Assembly (NCBI RefSeq): GCF_009925085.1
Contig: NZ_JAABNR010000002.1
Coordinates: 62,001 to 126,000 of the forward strand
Direction: 5' to 3'
Origin: Stagnihabitans tardus
GTDB taxonomy: Bacteria > Pseudomonadota > Alphaproteobacteria > Rhodobacterales > Rhodobacteraceae
DNA length: 64,000 bases
This document shows positions 1 through 8,657 of this stretch, one piece after another; the first letter of the stretch is position 1; every line of letters begins with the position of its first letter. The translations under genes were made by a program, and so were the position numbers. A model generated the notes under the pieces. That model did no database searches. It was not told the origin of the DNA and was given only the letters and a program-made list of their open reading frames with translations.

Positions 1-1839
1 GGCCCCCGGCCATTCGGCGCGCATGGCCGCAAAGACCTCCAAGGGGAAGCGCATGCGGTTTTCCAGGGACCCGCCGTATTCGTCCGTCCGCTGGTTCGAG
101 ACCGGCGAGATGAAGCTGCTGATCAGGTAGCCATGGGCGGCATGCAGCTCGATCATGTCAAAGCCGCAGGTCCGCGCCATCTCGGTGGCCTTGGTGAACT
201 GGATCACCACTTTGTCCATATCGGCGCGGTCCATCTCTTTCGGGACCTGGTTCGCAGGCCCCCAGGGGATCGCCGAGGCGGAGATCAGCGGCCAGTTGCC
301 CCGCGGCAAAGGCGCGTCGCCCTCCTCCCAGCCCACCTGGGTCGAGCCCTTGCGGCCCGCATGCCCGATCTGGCAGCAGATCTTGGCATCGGTCTCGGCA
401 TGGATGAAATCGACGATGCGCTTCCAACCGGCCTCGTGCTTGGGGGTATAGAGCCCCGGGCAGCCGGGGGTGATGCGGCCCTGGGCCGACACACAGGTCA
501 TCTCGGTATAGACGAGCCCGGCGCCGCCCTTGGCGCGCTCGGCATAGTGGACCAGGTGCCAGTCGCCCGGCGTGCCATCCACCGCCATGTACTGCGCCAT
601 GGGCGAGACCACGATGCGGTTCTTCAAGGCCATGTCCCGCAGGCGGAAGGGGGCGAACATGGGCTTTTGCCCGGGCTGGCCGCCCGCCTGTTCCTGGAAC
701 CAATCCTCCGTCTGGGCGAGCCATTTCGGATCGCGCAGGCGCAGGTTCTCATGCCCGATGCGCTGGCTGCGCGTCAGCAGGGAATAGGCGAATTGCTGGG
801 GGGGGAGGTCGAGGTAACGCTCGACCTCCTCGAACCACTCCAGCGAATTGCGGGCGGCGCTCTGCAGGCGCAGAACCTCGACCCGGCGCTCGGCCTGGTA
901 GCGCTCGAAGGCCGCCTGCATATTGGGTTCGGAATGCAGGTATTCGGCCAGGGCAATCGCGGAGTCGAAGGCCAGCCTGGACCCCGAGCCGATCGAGAAA
1001 TGACCGGTCGCCGCCGCATCCCCCATCAGGACGACGTTCTCGTGATACCACTGGCCGCAGATCACGCGGGGGAACTGCATCCAGACCGCCGATCCGCGCA
1101 GATGGGCCGCGTTGGACATCAGCTCATGCCCGCCGAGATGCGCGGCGAAGATCTTGCGGCAGGTCTCGACGGTTTCCTCCTTGGACATGGCCTCGAAGCC
1201 CCAGGCGTCCCAAGTGTCGGGCAGGCATTCGACGATGAAAGTCGCGGTATTGGCGTCGAACTGGTAGACATGGGCCCAGACCCAGCCATGTTCGGTCTTC
1301 TCGAAGATGAAGGTGAAGGCGTCGTCGAACTTGGCATGCGTCCCCAGCCAGACGAACTTGCACTTGCGCAGGTCGATATCGGGCTGGAAGACGTCCGCAT
1401 ATTCGCGGCGCACGGCGGAGTTGATGCCGTCGGTCGCCACCACAAGATCATAGTCGCGGCGATAGTCCTCGGCCGATTTGAACTCGGTCTCGAAGCGCAT
1501 ATCGACGCCGAGTTCCCGCGCGCGGGCCTGCAACAGGATCAGCATCTGCTTGCGCCCGATCCCGGCAAAGCCATGCCCGCCCGAGACCGTGCGCACCCCG
1601 TCATGCACCACCGCGATATCGTCCCAATAGGCGAAGTGGTCGCGGATCGCCTGGGCCGAGACCGGGTCGTTTTTCGTCATCCGGCTCAGCGCGTCATCGG
1701 ACAGCACCACGCCCCAGCCGAAAGTGTCATTGGCCCGGTTGCGCTCCAGCACCGTCACCTCATGCGCCGGATCGCGCAGCTTCATCGAGATGGCAAAGTA
1801 AAGTCCGGCAGGACCGCCGCCGAGGCAAAGAATCTTCAT
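1..1839 (-). CDS. Bifunctional salicylyl-CoA 5-hydroxylase / 2-aminobenzoyl-CoA monooxygenase-reductase type flavoprotein (partial, 3' end off window)
   Basis: The first 613 residues are present and the gene runs off the left edge without a stop. The N-terminus has an FAD Rossmann motif (GGGPAGLY, residues 7-14) and a second FAD motif ([10 protein letters not shown], about residue 270), as in aromatic-ring hydroxylases. From about residue 393 the sequence becomes an Old Yellow Enzyme/NADH:flavin oxidoreductase domain (MFAPFRLRD, then HAGRKGS). This fusion is known from 2-aminobenzoyl-CoA monooxygenase/reductase and salicylyl-CoA 5-hydroxylase. Such enzymes act on a CoA-activated aromatic acid in the cytoplasm, so a CoA ligase is expected upstream or elsewhere. 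The ATG follows a GGAGAG ribosome site. It is divergent from an enoyl-CoA hydratase gene across an operator-like palindrome pair. Family is sure; whether the substrate is anthraniloyl-CoA or salicylyl-CoA cannot be told here. Confidence 0.9.
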   Translation of the reverse strand, partial: MKILCLGGGPAGLYFAISMKLRDPAHEVTVLERNRANDTFGWGVVLSDDALSRMTKNDPVSAQAIRDHFAYWDDIAVVHDGVRTVSGGHGFAGIGRKQMLILLQARARELGVDMRFETEFKSAEDYRRDYDLVVATDGINSAVRREYADVFQPDIDLRKCKFVWLGTHAKFDDAFTFIFEKTEHGWVWAHVYQFDANTATFIVECLPDTWDAWGFEAMSKEETVETCRKIFAAHLGGHELMSNAAHLRGSAVWMQFPRVICGQWYHENVVLMGDAAATGHFSIGSGSRLAFDSAIALAEYLHSEPNMQAAFERYQAERRVEVLRLQSAARNSLEWFEEVERYLDLPPQQFAYSLLTRSQRIGHENLRLRDPKWLAQTEDWFQEQAGGQPGQKPMFAPFRLRDMALKNRIVVSPMAQYMAVDGTPGDWHLVHYAERAKGGAGLVYTEMTCVSAQGRITPGCPGLYTPKHEAGWKRIVDFIHAETDAKICCQIGHAGRKGSTQVGWEEGDAPLPRGNWPLISASAIPWGPANQVPKEMDRADMDKVVIQFTKATEMARTCGFDMIELHAAHGYLISSFISPVSNQRTDEYGGSLENRMRFPLEVFAAMRAEWPGA

Positions 1840-1887
1840 GAGCCGCTCTCCTTCGATTGGGGTCAGGCTCTCACCCCCGCAAAACAA

Positions 1888-1915
1888 TTTCAAGCTTGAA
1901 ATTTCAGACTTGAAA
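1888..1915. promoter_or_regulatory. Tandem 14-bp palindromes, probable MarR-type operator
   Basis: Two abutting palindromes lie here: TTTCAAGCTTGAAA (1888-1901, perfect) and TTTCAGACTTGAAA (1902-1915, one mismatched pair). They are framed by an outer inverted repeat CCGCAAAA (1877-1884) / TTTTGCGG (1918-1925). The block is much more AT-rich than its surroundings and lies in the 104-bp divergent gap between the flavoprotein (start 1839) and the enoyl-CoA hydratase (start 1944). TTCAA/TTGAA palindromes are typical of MarR-family operators at acyl-CoA-responsive aromatic clusters, and a marR gene lies at 10803-11282. That this protein binds here is inference. Confidence 0.6.
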
Positions 1916-1943
1916 AATTTTGCGGATGGGGGATGATCGGACC

Positions 1944-2690
1944 ATGGACCTGATCATCACAAAACATGACGGCTGGACGGCGCTGACCTTGAACCGCCCG
2001 GCGCAGAAAAACGCCCTGAACACCGCGCTCTTGGCGGCGGTGGCGGGGGAGTTGGGGCGGCTGGCCATGGACCCGGCCTGCCGGGCGGTGGTGCTGGCGG
2101 GCGCGGAGGGGAACTTCGCGGCCGGGGCGGATATCGGGGAGATCGCGGACAAGGGCTCGGCCGAGGGCGCCACGGACCCCCGAAAGGCGCATTGGGCGGC
2201 GATCAGGGCCTTTCCGAAACCGCTGATCGCGGCGGTCGAGGGCTTTGCCCTGGGGGGCGGCTTCGAGCTGGCCTTGATGGCAGATCTGATGGTCCTGGGG
2301 CCTTCCGCGCGGCTGGGGTTGCCCGAGACCAACCTGGGGCTGATCCCCGGGGCGGGGGGCGGGCAGCGGTTGATGGCTCTGGCCGGGCGGGCGCGGGCGA
2401 CGCGGATGGTCCTGACCGGAGAGATCATCGATGCCGAGACCGCCTTGGCCTGGGGCATCGCGGCTTACCGCGCCGAGGACGCCCTGGCCTTTGCGGGCGA
2501 CCTCGCGGCGCGGCTCGCACGGCGCGCCCCCCTGGCGCTGATGGCGGCCAAGCGGGCCCTGGTGGCGGAACGGGGCCTCGCGCTGGACCTCGAGCGCGAG
2601 GGATTCGAGGCTCTTTTGGACAGCGAAGACAAGGCCGAGGGGATCGTGGCCTTCCGCGAGAAACGCAAACCGGAGTTCAAAGGGCAATGA
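1944..2690 (+). CDS. Enoyl-CoA hydratase/isomerase family protein (crotonase)
   Basis: A 248-residue crotonase, normal length for the family. It has the oxyanion-hole segment AAGADIGE, the glycine-rich [11 protein letters not shown] stretch with the first catalytic-type glutamate, and [13 protein letters not shown] with the second. It probably hydrates a ring-derived enoyl-CoA made by the divergent monooxygenase/reductase. The ATG at 1944 is preferred over an upstream in-frame start because it begins at the family's usual N-terminus and leaves the operator outside the gene. Its last bases (ATGA) overlap the start of the next gene, implying translational coupling with the 3-hydroxyacyl-CoA dehydrogenase, the next step of beta-oxidation. 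Confidence 0.92.
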   Translation: MDLIITKHDGWTALTLNRPAQKNALNTALLAAVAGELGRLAMDPACRAVVLAGAEGNFAAGADIGEIADKGSAEGATDPRKAHWAAIRAFPKPLIAAVEGFALGGGFELALMADLMVLGPSARLGLPETNLGLIPGAGGGQRLMALAGRARATRMVLTGEIIDAETALAWGIAAYRAEDALAFAGDLAARLARRAPLALMAAKRALVAERGLALDLEREGFEALLDSEDKAEGIVAFREKRKPEFKGQ

Positions 2691-3787
2691 TCGCAGTCAT
2701 CGGACTTGGCGCCATGGGGCTGGGGATCGCCCAGGTCTTCGCGCAAAGCGGCGCGAGTGTGCGCGCCACCGATCAAAGCCCCGAGGCCCGGGCCTCGGCC
2801 CCCTCTCGCCTGCGGGCGGCGCTGGAGCCTCGTGTGGCCAAGGGCGCGATGACTGCCGAGGCCATGGAGGCCACGCTTTCCCGCCTGACCGTGGTGGACA
2901 GCCTGGAAGACCTCGCCCCTGCCGACCTGGTGATCGAGGCGGTGGCCGAAAGGCTGGCCGTCAAACAGGCGGTCTTTGCGACTTTGGAGCCCTTGCTTGC
3001 GGCTAACGCGGTTCTGGCGACCAACACTTCCTCTCTGTCGGTCGGCGCGATTGCGCAGGGGCTGACGCGGCCCGGGCAGGTCCTGGGCCTGCACTTCTTC
3101 AACCCCGCGCCGGTGATGAAGCTGGTGGAGCTGATCGCCCATCCAGGCACCTCTCCCGAAGCCTTGGCCCAGGCCCGCGCCCTGACCGAGGCTGCGGGCA
3201 AGGTGGTCATCTCCTGCGCCGACCGTCCGGGCTTCATCGTCAACCGCTGCGCCCGGCCCTATTACGGCGAGGCCCTGGCCCTGGTCGAAGAGGGCCGCTC
3301 TGCGCCCGAGATCGACGCTGCCATGATGGCCCATGGCTACAAGCTTGGCCCCTTTGCCCTGATCGACCTGATCGGCGCGGATATCAACCTCGCCGCCACC
3401 GAGGGGCTTTCGGCGGCCATGGGCCAGCACCCGCGTTATCACGTCTTCCAGGCCCTGCGCGCCCAGGTCGCCAGCGGCAAGCTTGGCCGCAAGACCGGGA
3501 GCGGTTTCATCTCGTCGCCTGCCGCCGCCCCCCCGGATGCCGATGCCATCGCCCTGCGGATCGAGGCGACGCTGGTCAACGAGGCCGCTTGGGTGCTGTC
3601 CGAGGGCGGGGTGACGGCGGGGGATATCGACACGGCGATGACCCTGGGCCTGAACTTCCCGCGAGGCCCCTTTGCCGCGCTGGAACGTCATGGCCGCGAC
3701 GCCATCCGCGCCACCTTGGCCGCGCTGGAGGCCCGCGCTCCGCTTCACCTGAAGACCCGCTACATGCCCGCGCCGATCCTTGCCTGA
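2687..3787 (+). CDS. 3-hydroxyacyl-CoA dehydrogenase (PaaH/PaaC-like)
   Basis: A 366-residue NAD-dependent dehydrogenase. The N-terminal Rossmann motif GLGAMGLGIAQ opens the protein, followed by NTSSLSV and the catalytic region HFFNPAPVMKLVELI. A 3HCDH C-terminal domain (GFIVNR) and a second partial copy (VNEAAWVLSEGG near residue 290) follow. The length is between that of single-domain enzymes (about 285) and long PaaC types (about 480-500). It shares ATGA with the upstream hydratase gene, so the pair probably hydrates and oxidises one CoA-bound intermediate. Its last 28 bases overlap the convergent AraC-type gene. The exact acyl substrate is unknown. Confidence 0.92.
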   Translation: MIAVIGLGAMGLGIAQVFAQSGASVRATDQSPEARASAPSRLRAALEPRVAKGAMTAEAMEATLSRLTVVDSLEDLAPADLVIEAVAERLAVKQAVFATLEPLLAANAVLATNTSSLSVGAIAQGLTRPGQVLGLHFFNPAPVMKLVELIAHPGTSPEALAQARALTEAAGKVVISCADRPGFIVNRCARPYYGEALALVEEGRSAPEIDAAMMAHGYKLGPFALIDLIGADINLAATEGLSAAMGQHPRYHVFQALRAQVASGKLGRKTGSGFISSPAAAPPDADAIALRIEATLVNEAAWVLSEGGVTAGDIDTAMTLGLNFPRGPFAALERHGRDAIRATLAALEARAPLHLKTRYMPAPILA

Positions 3788-4728
3788 AGCGTGTCGCGCG
3801 GGCTCAGGCCATAGCGCGCGCGGTAGACTTCGGAGAACCGCCCGAAATGGGTGAAGCCCCAGCGCAGGGCCACATCGGTAACCCTTGTTCCGGGCGGCGC
3901 CTGCAAAAGGTCGGCATGGGCCCGCGCCAGCCTCTGGTCGCGCCAAAAGCCCAAGGGCGTCGTCCCACGGTGCTGGCGGAAGACCATCTGCAACCCGCGC
4001 GGAGATATTCCCGCCGCCTGGGCGACCTCTTCCAGCGTGATCGGCTGATCCAGATGCGCCTCGATGAAGCCCTCGGCCAGGCGCAGATGGCGCGGGCGGG
4101 GGGCGGCGCGTTGGCGGGAAAGGGCGGATTGGCGGTCATGCGGCGCCTCCAAGAGCCCCGCGAGGATCGTGCTTTCGATCTGCCGCGCCATCAGCCCGCG
4201 CCCGATCGGCGGGCTTCCCGCATCGGTCTCGGCCACCAGCCACAGGATCAGCCGCCGCAGGGCCGCCCCCGGCCCCTTTGTCAGGTCCAAGGGCCCGTCA
4301 AAGGTCAGGGGCCGCTCTGACGGCCCCAAAAGCGCCGCCAACTGCGCCTCCATCGCCGCGCGCGAGACCTGGACCAGCACTTGCCGCGTGCCCGCCTCCC
4401 AGGTCATGCGGGTCGGCAGATGCGGGTTCAGGATGGCGGCCTGGCCAGGCGTCGAGACATAGCGGGCTGCGCCGTTCACGATCTCGGCCCCGCCCGAAAG
4501 CGGCACTTGCAAGAGGTAGAACCGCCCCAACTCTCCGGGTGCGATCAGCGTGCGGGCGCCGTATTCGATGTAGTTCAAGGACAGGTCATGGCCCGGCAGG
4601 TGGTGGTGGCAGGCATCCAGCGCGCCATCGGCCTCCAGCCGATGCGGGCAGAAGACGGCCGCAACCCGCTCACGCGCCTCGTCGAGGTCGCGGGTCTGGA
4701 ACAGCGCGTGATCCTGCAAGAGACGCAT
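3760..4728 (-). CDS. AraC-family transcriptional regulator
   Basis: A 322-residue regulator. The N-terminal two thirds match the cupin-like AraC-binding domain found in activators of aromatic catabolism (segments SLNYIEYGARTLIAPGE and QAAILNPHLP). The C-terminus, from about residue 215, is a double helix-turn-helix of AraC type (ITLEEVAQAAGISPRGLQ and VTDVALRWGFTHFGRFSEVY). The ATG at 4728 places MRLLQDH at the N-terminus; a longer frame upstream reads into the promoter region. It is divergent from the SDR-monooxygenase pair and is the obvious candidate to control them through the direct repeats at 4804-4837. It overlaps the dehydrogenase gene tail-to-tail by 28 bp. Effector not deducible. 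Confidence 0.9.
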   Translation of the reverse strand: MRLLQDHALFQTRDLDEARERVAAVFCPHRLEADGALDACHHHLPGHDLSLNYIEYGARTLIAPGELGRFYLLQVPLSGGAEIVNGAARYVSTPGQAAILNPHLPTRMTWEAGTRQVLVQVSRAAMEAQLAALLGPSERPLTFDGPLDLTKGPGAALRRLILWLVAETDAGSPPIGRGLMARQIESTILAGLLEAPHDRQSALSRQRAAPRPRHLRLAEGFIEAHLDQPITLEEVAQAAGISPRGLQMVFRQHRGTTPLGFWRDQRLARAHADLLQAPPGTRVTDVALRWGFTHFGRFSEVYRARYGLSPRDTLQARIGAGM

Positions 4729-4803
4729 GACGGCTCCTTTCGCCGTCAGAGTAACACGGCCTGCGACCAATCGACCCAGGCCCCGGCGGTTTTTTTCGTT
4801 TTT

Positions 4804-4837
4804 CGGATAGGGCGCGCGCCTCCCGGATAGCTCGCGC
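4804..4837. promoter_or_regulatory. Direct repeats with 20-bp period, candidate AraC-type binding site
   Basis: CGGATAG occurs at 4804-4810 and again at 4824-4830, each followed after two bases by a CGCGC block. A 20-bp period puts both copies on one DNA face, the usual layout of an AraC-family operator. The pair sits 47-80 bp upstream of the SDR start codon inside the 156-bp divergent gap (4729-4884). A short hairpin GACGGC/GCCGTC at 4729-4747 lies next to the regulator's own start. Binding is inference from position and spacing. Confidence 0.45.
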
Positions 4838-4884
4838 ACAAGACGGCGTCACAGTTCCTTCAAACTCAAAAGAAGGAGACAGGG

Positions 4885-5643
4885 ATGCGTGGGATAGAGG
4901 GAAAGGTGGCCATCGTGCCGGGGGGCTCGACCAAGATCGGGCGGGCGGTGGTCGAGGCCTTTGTCGCGGCGGGGGCCAAGGTCATGGTGGCCGATATCGT
5001 GGAAAGCGCGGTCGAGGGGGCAGCGTTCATGGCCTGCGACCTGCGCGACGACGCCCAGATCGCGGCCCTGGTGAAGGCGACGAAGGAGCGTTTCGGCCGG
5101 ATCGACTTCCTGGTCAACGTGGCGTGCTCTTACCTCGACAACGGCGCGGGTTCGACCCGGGCCGAGTGGCTGGAGAGCCTGAACGTCAACCTCGTGGGCA
5201 GCGTCATGCTGATGCAGGCGGCGGAGGAGGAGCTGGCGCGGAATAAGGGCGCCATCGTGAATTTCGGTTCGATTTCGGCCAAGGTCGCGCAAACCGGGCG
5301 CTGGCTTTACCCCGTGTCGAAGGCGGCCATCCTGCAGCTGACGCGCAACCAGGCGATGGACCTCGCGCCCAAGGGCATCCGGGTGAATGCCGTAAGCCCA
5401 GGCTGGACCTGGAGCAATATCATGGACCAGCTGACGGGCGGCAACCGTGCCAAGACCGATGCCGTGGCCGCGCCCTTCCACATGCTGGGCCGTGTCGCCA
5501 ACCCCGAGGAGGTCGCCGCCGCCGTCCTCTTCCTCTGCTCAGACGAGGCCAGCTTCATCACCGGCGCCGATCTGCCCGTCGATGGCGGTTATGCCGCCAT
5601 GGGGCCCGAGCAAGCCAAACCCGCCATCCCCCTGCTGATGTGA
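4885..5643 (+). CDS. SDR-family oxidoreductase
   Basis: A 252-residue short-chain dehydrogenase with a strong GAAGGAGA ribosome site. The catalytic YPVSK (Tyr and Lys) and the preceding serine in NFGSISAK are present, and the C-terminal VDGG is typical. The cofactor region is odd: the usual TGxxxGIG reads PGGSTKIG (residues 12-19), with Pro for Thr and Lys for the middle Gly, and the NNAG signature reads NVAC. Divergent SDRs keep activity with such changes, but cofactor preference may differ. Seven bases separate it from the downstream flavin monooxygenase, so the two form an operon, probably interconverting an alcohol and ketone on one pathway. Substrate unknown. Confidence 0.88.
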   Translation: MRGIEGKVAIVPGGSTKIGRAVVEAFVAAGAKVMVADIVESAVEGAAFMACDLRDDAQIAALVKATKERFGRIDFLVNVACSYLDNGAGSTRAEWLESLNVNLVGSVMLMQAAEEELARNKGAIVNFGSISAKVAQTGRWLYPVSKAAILQLTRNQAMDLAPKGIRVNAVSPGWTWSNIMDQLTGGNRAKTDAVAAPFHMLGRVANPEEVAAAVLFLCSDEASFITGADLPVDGGYAAMGPEQAKPAIPLLM

Positions 5644-5650
5644 GGTCCAC

Positions 5651-7141
5651 ATGAAAATCGCCATCATCGGAGCGGGCTTCGCCGGCCTCACCTCCGCCCG
5701 CCATTTCCGCGACTTCGGCCACCAGGTGACGGTCTTCGAGAAGGCCCCCGACGTGGGCGGGGTCTGGTCGAAGACAAGGCTTTACCCCGGCGTGTCGACG
5801 CAGAACGGCAAGGACACCTATCACCTGTCGGACTTCCCGATGCCGAAGGACTACCCGGAATGGCCGAGCGGCCAGCAGGTTCAGGCCTATCTGGAAAGCT
5901 ATGCCAAGACCTTCAACCTGATGCCGCTTCTGCGCCTGAACACCAAGGTGGAGGCGGCCACCCAGGGCGAGGATGGGCGCTGGACGGTGACGACGGCCCA
6001 AGGGTCGGAGACCTTTGACTTCCTGACCATCTGCAACGGCATCTTCTCGGCCCCCGCCGTCCCCGATTTCCCCGGCGCAGAGGCCTTCAAGGCGGCGGGC
6101 GGCACGATCTGCCATTCGTCGGAGTTCCTGAACCTGAACGACGCCAAGGGCAAGCATGTGGTCGTCATCGGCTATGGCAAGTCGTCTTGCGACGTGGCGG
6201 TGGGGCTGGAAGGGACGGCGGCCTCCATGACCGTGGTGGCGCGCGAGCTGATCTGGAAGATGCCCAAGAAGCTGGCCGGGGTCTTGAACTACAAATACCT
6301 CTTCCTCACGCGGATGGGCGAGGCTCTGTTCCCCTATATCACGCTGAAGGGCACCGAGAAATTCCTGCATGGCGCGGGGCGGCCGGTCAGGAACTCCATG
6401 CTGGGTTCGGTGCAGGGCGTCATCACCAAGCAGTTGAAGCTGAAGAAGCTGGGTGCCTTGCCGAGGGGGTCGTTCGAGCGGATTGCGCGGTCCACGGTCT
6501 CGCTGGTGACGGATGGCTTCTTTGGGCTGGTGGAAAAGGGCCGCATCGCCATCAAGCGCGACACCGCGATCGACCAGCTTCTGGTCGAGGGCGGGCGGCG
6601 GTTCGCGATCCTGAAGACCGGCGAGAAGATCCCCGCCGATATCGTCATCTGTGGCACGGGCTGGCGGCAGGAGGTGCCCTTCCTCGACCAAGACACCCAA
6701 GACCGGATCATGGATGCCAAGGGCAATTTCCGGCTTTACCGCTGCATCCTGCCGACCGGGGTCAGGAACCTGGCCTTCAACGGCTATAACTCGTCGTTCT
6801 TCTCGCCGCTTTCGGCCGAGATGGGGGCCCTGTGGATCGTGGCCCACATGGCGGGGGCGCTGAACCTGCCCTCCGAGGCTGCGCAGCTGGCCGCCACCGA
6901 CAAGCGCCTGGCCTGGATGGCGGAGCGGACCGAGGGCAAGCATGCGCGGGGGACGAACATCATCCCCTTCTCCATGCACCAGGTCGATGAGCTTCTGGAG
7001 GATATGGGGCTGGGGATCGGCGGGTTTCAGCGCTTCATGGAGTGGCAGATGCCGGTGAAGCCCGGCAGCTATGCCCGCGTGGCCAAGGACCTGCAGCGAA
7101 GGCTGGAACCTCAGGCGCGGCTGCGCCCAGCGACGGTATAA
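5651..7141 (+). CDS. Flavin-containing (class B) monooxygenase
   Basis: A 496-residue FAD/NAD(P)H monooxygenase. The N-terminal FAD motif GAGFAG is at residues 7-12, and a second dinucleotide motif (VVVIGYGKSSCD) is near residue 171. ICGTGW near the end matches the closing FAD motif of FMO and Baeyer-Villiger families. It is cotranscribed with the upstream SDR; such pairs commonly oxidise alicyclic alcohols or ketones, which is inference here. It has no signal peptide. A strong hairpin terminator begins three bases after its stop. Confidence 0.88.
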   Translation: MKIAIIGAGFAGLTSARHFRDFGHQVTVFEKAPDVGGVWSKTRLYPGVSTQNGKDTYHLSDFPMPKDYPEWPSGQQVQAYLESYAKTFNLMPLLRLNTKVEAATQGEDGRWTVTTAQGSETFDFLTICNGIFSAPAVPDFPGAEAFKAAGGTICHSSEFLNLNDAKGKHVVVIGYGKSSCDVAVGLEGTAASMTVVARELIWKMPKKLAGVLNYKYLFLTRMGEALFPYITLKGTEKFLHGAGRPVRNSMLGSVQGVITKQLKLKKLGALPRGSFERIARSTVSLVTDGFFGLVEKGRIAIKRDTAIDQLLVEGGRRFAILKTGEKIPADIVICGTGWRQEVPFLDQDTQDRIMDAKGNFRLYRCILPTGVRNLAFNGYNSSFFSPLSAEMGALWIVAHMAGALNLPSEAAQLAATDKRLAWMAERTEGKHARGTNIIPFSMHQVDELLEDMGLGIGGFQRFMEWQMPVKPGSYARVAKDLQRRLEPQARLRPATV

Positions 7142-7143
7142 GG

Positions 7144-7168
7144 AAAGGGGGCCCAAGCGGCCCCCTTT
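7144..7168. terminator. Bidirectional intrinsic terminator
   Basis: A perfect 10-bp stem AAAGGGGGCC / GGCCCCCTTT with loop CAAGC. It lies between the convergent flavin monooxygenase and iorB genes, with A/T runs on both flanks so it can work in both directions. It nearly touches both stop codons. Confidence 0.85.
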
Positions 7169-7169
7169 C

Positions 7170-8657
7170 TCATGCGAAGCTCTCGATGGTCTGGATGGCG
7201 CCGGCCAGGGCCTTGCCCTCTTCGTCCTTCAGCGCCGCTTCGCGCAGACGGCGGCACCAGTCGGCGGCGTCGTCCCGGGTGGCGATCTTCAGGCTCGCGG
7301 CGACCACGCGGTCGAACTTGGAATGGCCGCGCGCATGGGTGTCGGAATAGCCCTTTATGAGCCTCCGGCACTTGATGAGCTCCACGGCCAGGTCATAGGG
7401 CTGGGCCAGAGCGGTCGCGAGCCAAGCCTCCAGATGCGCCTGTTCCTGTTGGTGCCGCAGGGTGCGGCGACGCCAGGACTTGGCGCCTCCGAGCGTGTGC
7501 AGCACCAGGAAGGCAGGGAGGCTGTCGGTGCGCAGGCGGCGGCCCTTGTTGAACCAGCGGTTGAGGCGGTCGTGCCATTTCGGCACATCCATCCGGGCAC
7601 CAAGGCCCGCGGGCATCAGGCCGATGATCTCTTCGGCGCGGGGGTGGAAGAACTCGGTCAGTTGCAGGACCTGGGTCTCTTTCAGCCGCATCTCTTTCTG
7701 GATGCGGGCGAAACGCTGGGCGCGGGTCTTGAGGTCAGCCACGCGGATGATGTCGTCATAGGCCATGGCATTGGCGATATACTTGGCCGCCTCGCGAGAC
7801 AGAGCAAAGGGCGCGCGGTCCTGGGCCAGGACCTTTCCCAGCCGGTCGAGATATTCCGCGCCGTATTTCAGGTCCTGGAAATCGACCACCTTGCGCAAGC
7901 CGGGCAGCGCCAGTTCGGCGACCGGCTCAGGCAGGGCGGCGACGCGCGCCGTCAGCGCCTGCCACTCGGCCAAAAGCCTTGCGGGGCCGGAGACTTTCAG
8001 CCGCTTGACGGGCTTCTCGACCATTGGGGCGCTTTGCCCCGCCGCATCGAAAGCCGCGCCAAAGGCCCGCAGCGAGCCCTCGACCCCCTTGCCGCCAGCC
8101 TTGATCGCGGCCTCGAAGGCCTCACGGGGGAAGGGCAGCGCGCCGGAGCCTGCCAGCGCGCCGAACAAGGCCGCCGAAATCACCGAGCCATTCTTGATCG
8201 CCAAGGCGTCGAAATCGGCGGCGATGAAGCGGCGGGCGGCGATTTCGGCGGCGGTCATGACCTCTTCGGAACTGGCGATCCCGTCGCCCGGGGTCATCTT
8301 TTCCGACACCGCCAGGGCGCGGTGGGTCGAGGTGATCAGGGTCGTGCGGTCCGGCGTGACGAAGCCGCGGAGGATGGAACGGCCCGCCTCCATCATCTCG
8401 GCGGTGATCATGATATCGACATCGCCCGCCCCGGGGGCCAGCGAGAAGACCGGGGGGAAGCCGGTGGCCGGGGCCATCTCGATGTAATAGACCGTGGCTC
8501 CGGTGCGTTGGGCCACGCCTGCCACCGAGGTCGCCTGGGCGTAATAGCCATTGGCGCGGGCGAGGTCCTCGATCCAGGAGGTCAGGACGCCGCCGCCTTG
8601 CCCGCCAACGGCGAGGATCGCCAGCTTGATGATCTGCGGCGGATTGTGGATCGTCAT
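7170..8657 (-). CDS. iorB: Indolepyruvate:ferredoxin oxidoreductase beta subunit (long form)
   Basis: A 495-residue protein whose N-terminal part is the pyruvate/ketoisovalerate oxidoreductase gamma domain (ILAVGGQGGGVLTSW, then QATSVAGVAQRTGATVYYIE). The remaining 300 residues are the C-terminal extension of long IorB proteins. With IorA it converts aryl pyruvates to aryl-acetyl-CoA, CO2 and reduced ferredoxin. The start at 8657 shares ATGA with the iorA stop and gives the family N-terminus; a longer frame would run deep into iorA. It is the last gene of a minus-strand operon beginning with the cyclase-family gene. Reduced ferredoxin or indole-acetyl-CoA could feed the neighbouring aromatic pathway; that link is inference. 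Confidence 0.9.
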   Translation of the reverse strand: MTIHNPPQIIKLAILAVGGQGGGVLTSWIEDLARANGYYAQATSVAGVAQRTGATVYYIEMAPATGFPPVFSLAPGAGDVDIMITAEMMEAGRSILRGFVTPDRTTLITSTHRALAVSEKMTPGDGIASSEEVMTAAEIAARRFIAADFDALAIKNGSVISAALFGALAGSGALPFPREAFEAAIKAGGKGVEGSLRAFGAAFDAAGQSAPMVEKPVKRLKVSGPARLLAEWQALTARVAALPEPVAELALPGLRKVVDFQDLKYGAEYLDRLGKVLAQDRAPFALSREAAKYIANAMAYDDIIRVADLKTRAQRFARIQKEMRLKETQVLQLTEFFHPRAEEIIGLMPAGLGARMDVPKWHDRLNRWFNKGRRLRTDSLPAFLVLHTLGGAKSWRRRTLRHQQEQAHLEAWLATALAQPYDLAVELIKCRRLIKGYSDTHARGHSKFDRVVAASLKIATRDDAADWCRRLREAALKDEEGKALAGAIQTIESFA

